From the NCBI GenBank assembly GCA_023392795.1, contig JAEWNJ010000133.1, forward strand, positions 1 through 7,887: a stretch of 7,887 nt of DNA, written 5' to 3'. Under the pieces are notes generated by a model. That model was given only the letters and a program-made list of their open reading frames with translations. It searched no databases and was not told the origin of the DNA. Shown here piece after piece: positions 6,229 to 7,887 of the stretch. Numbering within the stretch: position 1 is the stretch's first letter; the number at the start of each line of letters is the position of its first letter. Source of the DNA: Candidatus Cloacimonadota bacterium. Its GTDB lineage: Bacteria; Cloacimonadota; Cloacimonadia; Cloacimonadales; Cloacimonadaceae. The position numbers and the translations under genes are program-made.

Positions 6229-6245
6229 ATACCCCGAGGGGGTAT
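6229..6245 (-). promoter_or_regulatory. CsoR operator (perfect inverted repeat)
   Basis: ATACCCC (6229-6235), GAG spacer, GGGGTAT (6239-6245) is a perfect 7-bp inverted repeat 20 nt upstream of the csoR start codon. It matches the known CsoR operator pattern of TACCC/GGGTA arms around a short G/C centre seen upstream of copper genes such as copZA of Bacillus. Its position, between the promoter elements and the Shine-Dalgarno, suits blocking of transcription. Confidence 0.85.
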
Positions 6246-6255
6246 CTACAGGCTA

Positions 6256-6271
6256 AGCGATTTTTGTGCCA
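6256..6271 (-). promoter_or_regulatory. Candidate sigma-54-type promoter of the csoR operon
   Basis: On the - strand TGGCACAAAAATCGCT matches the -24/-12 consensus TGGCACG-N4-TTGCW at the invariant GG and GC with correct spacing. Predicted initiation falls near 6246, at the edge of the operator. A weaker sigma-70 reading overlaps it: CTGGCA, 18 nt, TAGATA. An A8 tract (6289-6282) lies just upstream. No enhancer-binding activator is in view, so the sigma-54 reading is tentative. Confidence 0.4.
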
Positions 6272-6435
6272 GGCCAAGTTCTTTTTTTTGAGGATTGCTG
6301 CTGAACTAGTCGATAACATACTGGCAGATAGAGATATGCGAAATTGCAAAAAGATGCTGCCGCAATCTGGATGCCCGGGACGTCTCACTGGAAGGGCAGA
6401 AATGGGGTTGGTAGTTGCCACTCGAGGTGTGGCAC
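6272..6435. other. Intergenic stretch upstream of the csoR promoter
   Basis: No supported gene is present. An open - strand frame runs through this stretch into csoR, but it lacks a Shine-Dalgarno and any family similarity. Structure seen: an A8/T8 tract (6282-6289) and a 6-bp hairpin TGCCAC (6416-6421) / GTGGCA (6429-6434), next to the terminator, without a U-run of its own. Confidence 0.6.
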
Positions 6436-6465
6436 AAAAAGAAAAGGGCTGCCGAAGCAGCCCTT
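6436..6465 (-). terminator. Rho-independent terminator of the T9SS-sorted protein gene
   Basis: AAGGGCTGC (6444-6452) and GCAGCCCTT (6457-6465) form a 9-bp stem. On the - strand the loop is TTCG closed by C-G, the very stable C(UUCG)G tetraloop, and the stem is followed by TTTTCTTTTT. It lies 63 nt after the stop codon of the gene to the right and protects the csoR promoter from read-through. Confidence 0.9.
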
Positions 6466-6468
6466 ACT

Positions 6469-6524
6469 ATCAAGCATCAAGCATCACGCATTACGCATCA
6501 CGCATAACGCATAACGCATAACGT
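6469..6524. repeat. Eight-unit tandem array of a degenerate 7-bp repeat
   Basis: The + strand reads ATCAAGC (twice), ATCACGC, ATTACGC, ATCACGC, ATAACGC (twice), ATAACGT, with strict period 7 over 56 nt and consensus AT(A/C/T)A(C/A)GC. It sits between the stop codon at 6529-6531 and the terminator, so it is transcribed as 3' untranslated RNA of the - strand gene. Variation is concentrated at positions 3 and 5 of the unit. There are no spacers, so it is not a CRISPR array. Confidence 0.85.
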
Positions 6525-6528
6525 GATA

Positions 6529-7887
6529 CTACTTCATCATGATCATTTTCTTGGTCGAGCTGTATTTGCCAGCGCTCATCTTGTAGAAGTAAACACCGCT
6601 GGATACAGGACGGTTATTGTTATCAGTGCCTTTCCAGATCACGCTGTGCTCGCCGGCGGCTTTATCTTCGCCTACCAGACTCTTCACCAGCTGACCCTTG
6701 AGGTTGTAGATTTCGATGGCCACAGGGCCGGCTTCTTTCACGCTGTAGCGGATAGTGGTTTCCGGGTTGAAGGGATTGGGATAGTTGCCCTTCAGTTCGG
6801 TGATCGCTACAGGAGCGCTGATATCGTCATTGGATACCGATCCGCCCTGGGTATGGATGTTAACGTTATCCACGTAGAAGACGAAGGCATCGTTGGAAAC
6901 GCAGCGAATCGCGATAAACACGCTTTGACCATCGTAAGACGAGAGATCATAGAGATACTCAGTCCATTCGGTGGGTGCTTGCACGTCTTCAGGGCCGGAG
7001 ATGAACTGGAATCCCTGCGGAATGATGGTAGCCATTGTGCTTACGCCCACTCTGAAGCGTTCCAGGCCATACTGGGCAGTATGACTCTTGGCGTAGAACT
7101 TGATGGCGCTATTGGTGCCCAGGTTTATTCTGCGAGTGATCAACCAGTCTTTGTTTGGAGGTGTAGTAGCTGCGAAGCTGGCGATCATTTTAGTGCCGTC
7201 CTGAGCCGTCAAACCTTCGATGGGAGGAGTGGTGGTTGTGGGATTGAACACGATGTAAGCCATGGGGCTTTCGCTGTTGGGGAAGCTGATTCCAGAGAAT
7301 CCGTAGGTAGGCTGCAAATCCTGATCCAATAGATTCCAGGGCGCGAAGGTAAGCGAGAAATCAGGGTAAGTTTCAAAGCTGTCACCGAAGAGTACGGGAG
7401 CAAGCTGCAAATCTACTGTCACGTATACCGTGGCAGGATCAGATTCGCCTTCTCCGTAAACTGCTGATACTCCATAGATGTATTGGCCATTATCCAGATT
7501 GGCATCCAGATAGGTGGTTACTTCAGGATTGCTGATATTGGCAATCTGAGTGCCATCGCGATACACTTTGTATCCCAGCAGTGCGCGGTTGCTGCGGGAA
7601 GGCTCGAAGCGATTCATCGCCAGAGATCCGTTCTGAGCTTTGGCGGGGCTTTCCACGATCGGCTTCAGGCTGATATTCTTCATGGTAGCACCATCGGTCA
7701 CAAAGCCCTGGATCGACCAGTTGTAGACAAGTTCTGCGTTTACCTGAGTGAGGGTGGTCCAGCCACCGAAGTTCATCAGGTTACCTTTGCCCTCTACTGC
7801 TGGGCCATCATCACAACCGGCAGGATATCCGCCCTGAGTATTTACGCCATAACCAATCCACAGTCTGTCGGCAGGGATGGGTACAGG
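6529..7887 (-). CDS. Large secreted protein with fibronectin-like, choice-of-anchor-J-like and T9SS type A sorting domains (5' end outside window)
   Basis: The frame is open from the right edge (452 residues visible) to TAG at 6529-6531. The first Met in view (7774-7776) is internal: upstream residues PVPIPADRLWIGYG and YPAGCDDGPA continue the fold. Reading order from the edge: a region with GCDDGPAVEGKGNLM and a WSIQGFV strand (about 1-65); a fibronectin III-like segment with LLGYKVYRDGTQIA and YIYGVSAVYGEGESDP (about 99-158); a jelly-roll, cleaved-adhesin/choice-of-anchor-J-like region (about 167-349) with DSFETYPDF, KDWLITRRINLG, EWTEYLYDLSSYDGQSVFIA and FYVDNVNI; and the 85-residue sorting domain beginning NYPNPFNPETTIRYS and ending KKMIMMK. 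It is exported to the cell surface or medium. Such regions often follow a protease or other enzyme domain, which lies outside the window, so the activity is unknown. It is transcribed towards csoR but ended by its own terminator. Confidence 0.88.
   Translation of the reverse strand, partial: PVPIPADRLWIGYGVNTQGGYPAGCDDGPAVEGKGNLMNFGGWTTLTQVNAELVYNWSIQGFVTDGATMKNISLKPIVESPAKAQNGSLAMNRFEPSRSNRALLGYKVYRDGTQIANISNPEVTTYLDANLDNGQYIYGVSAVYGEGESDPATVYVTVDLQLAPVLFGDSFETYPDFSLTFAPWNLLDQDLQPTYGFSGISFPNSESPMAYIVFNPTTTTPPIEGLTAQDGTKMIASFAATTPPNKDWLITRRINLGTNSAIKFYAKSHTAQYGLERFRVGVSTMATIIPQGFQFISGPEDVQAPTEWTEYLYDLSSYDGQSVFIAIRCVSNDAFVFYVDNVNIHTQGGSVSNDDISAPVAITELKGNYPNPFNPETTIRYSVKEAGPVAIEIYNLKGQLVKSLVGEDKAAGEHSVIWKGTDNNNRPVSSGVYFYKMSAGKYSSTKKMIMMK

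Noticed and set aside
5909..6421. A longer CsoR reading of 170 residues starting at 6421
   Set aside because: The extra 71 residues have no family similarity and no Shine-Dalgarno, and would place the operator and promoter inside the gene; ATG 6208 has AAGGAG at good spacing.
6469..6524. CRISPR array
   Set aside because: Repeat units are 7 bp, adjacent and without spacers.
6523..7332. 269-residue + strand open frame over the T9SS-sorted protein
   Set aside because: Antisense to a frame with recognisable domains; no Shine-Dalgarno or motif.

Overview
The window looks like chromosomal DNA of a Gram-negative, moderately GC-rich bacterium that secretes proteins through a type IX-like (Por) route. 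Two proteins end in the PNPF...GQL...W.G.D..G....SGIY domain typical of T9SS type A sorting tails. A third is a SUMF1-type protein whose N-terminus begins with the APVVSNV sequence I associate with Cloacimonadota (WWE1). That phylum is my best guess. It rests on remembered family style, not on a search.

Layout. Positions 1-1399 (+ strand) hold the tail of a secreted T9SS-sorted protein and, 10 nt later, a SUMF1/formylglycine-generating-enzyme-like secreted protein. That gene is broken by one in-frame TAA at 479-481. A strong intrinsic terminator follows at 1442-1472. Positions 1473-1800 form a convergent region. It contains a decayed 5' fragment of an mnmA-type tRNA thiouridylase gene (- strand), which still has its Shine-Dalgarno but has lost its start codon and everything beyond about residue 52.

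Positions 6208-1805 (- strand) are the most interesting part, an apparent six-gene operon. In transcription order it encodes: a CsoR-family Cu(I) repressor with the full Y-C-H-C-E fingerprint; a secreted YtkA-like protein with an HCxxC N-terminus and a Met/His cluster; an outer-membrane beta-barrel protein; a lipoprotein-like protein resembling FMN-binding domains but with a degenerate flavin-attachment motif; an FtsX/MacB-type ABC permease; and its ATPase. A perfect 17-bp CsoR-type operator (ATACCCC-GAG-GGGGTAT) lies directly upstream of the first gene. I infer a copper-responsive, envelope-spanning system for metal handling or envelope repair. It contains no P-type ATPase, CopZ, RND pump or membrane-fusion protein.

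Positions 6246-6528 hold the operon promoter region (including a close sigma-54-like match), a C(UUCG)G terminator for the - strand gene to the right, and eight tandem copies of a degenerate heptamer. Related heptamers occur in two other intergenic gaps. Positions 6529-7887 (- strand) carry the 3' part of a large secreted, T9SS-sorted protein with fibronectin-like and choice-of-anchor-J/cleaved-adhesin-like regions, running off the right edge.
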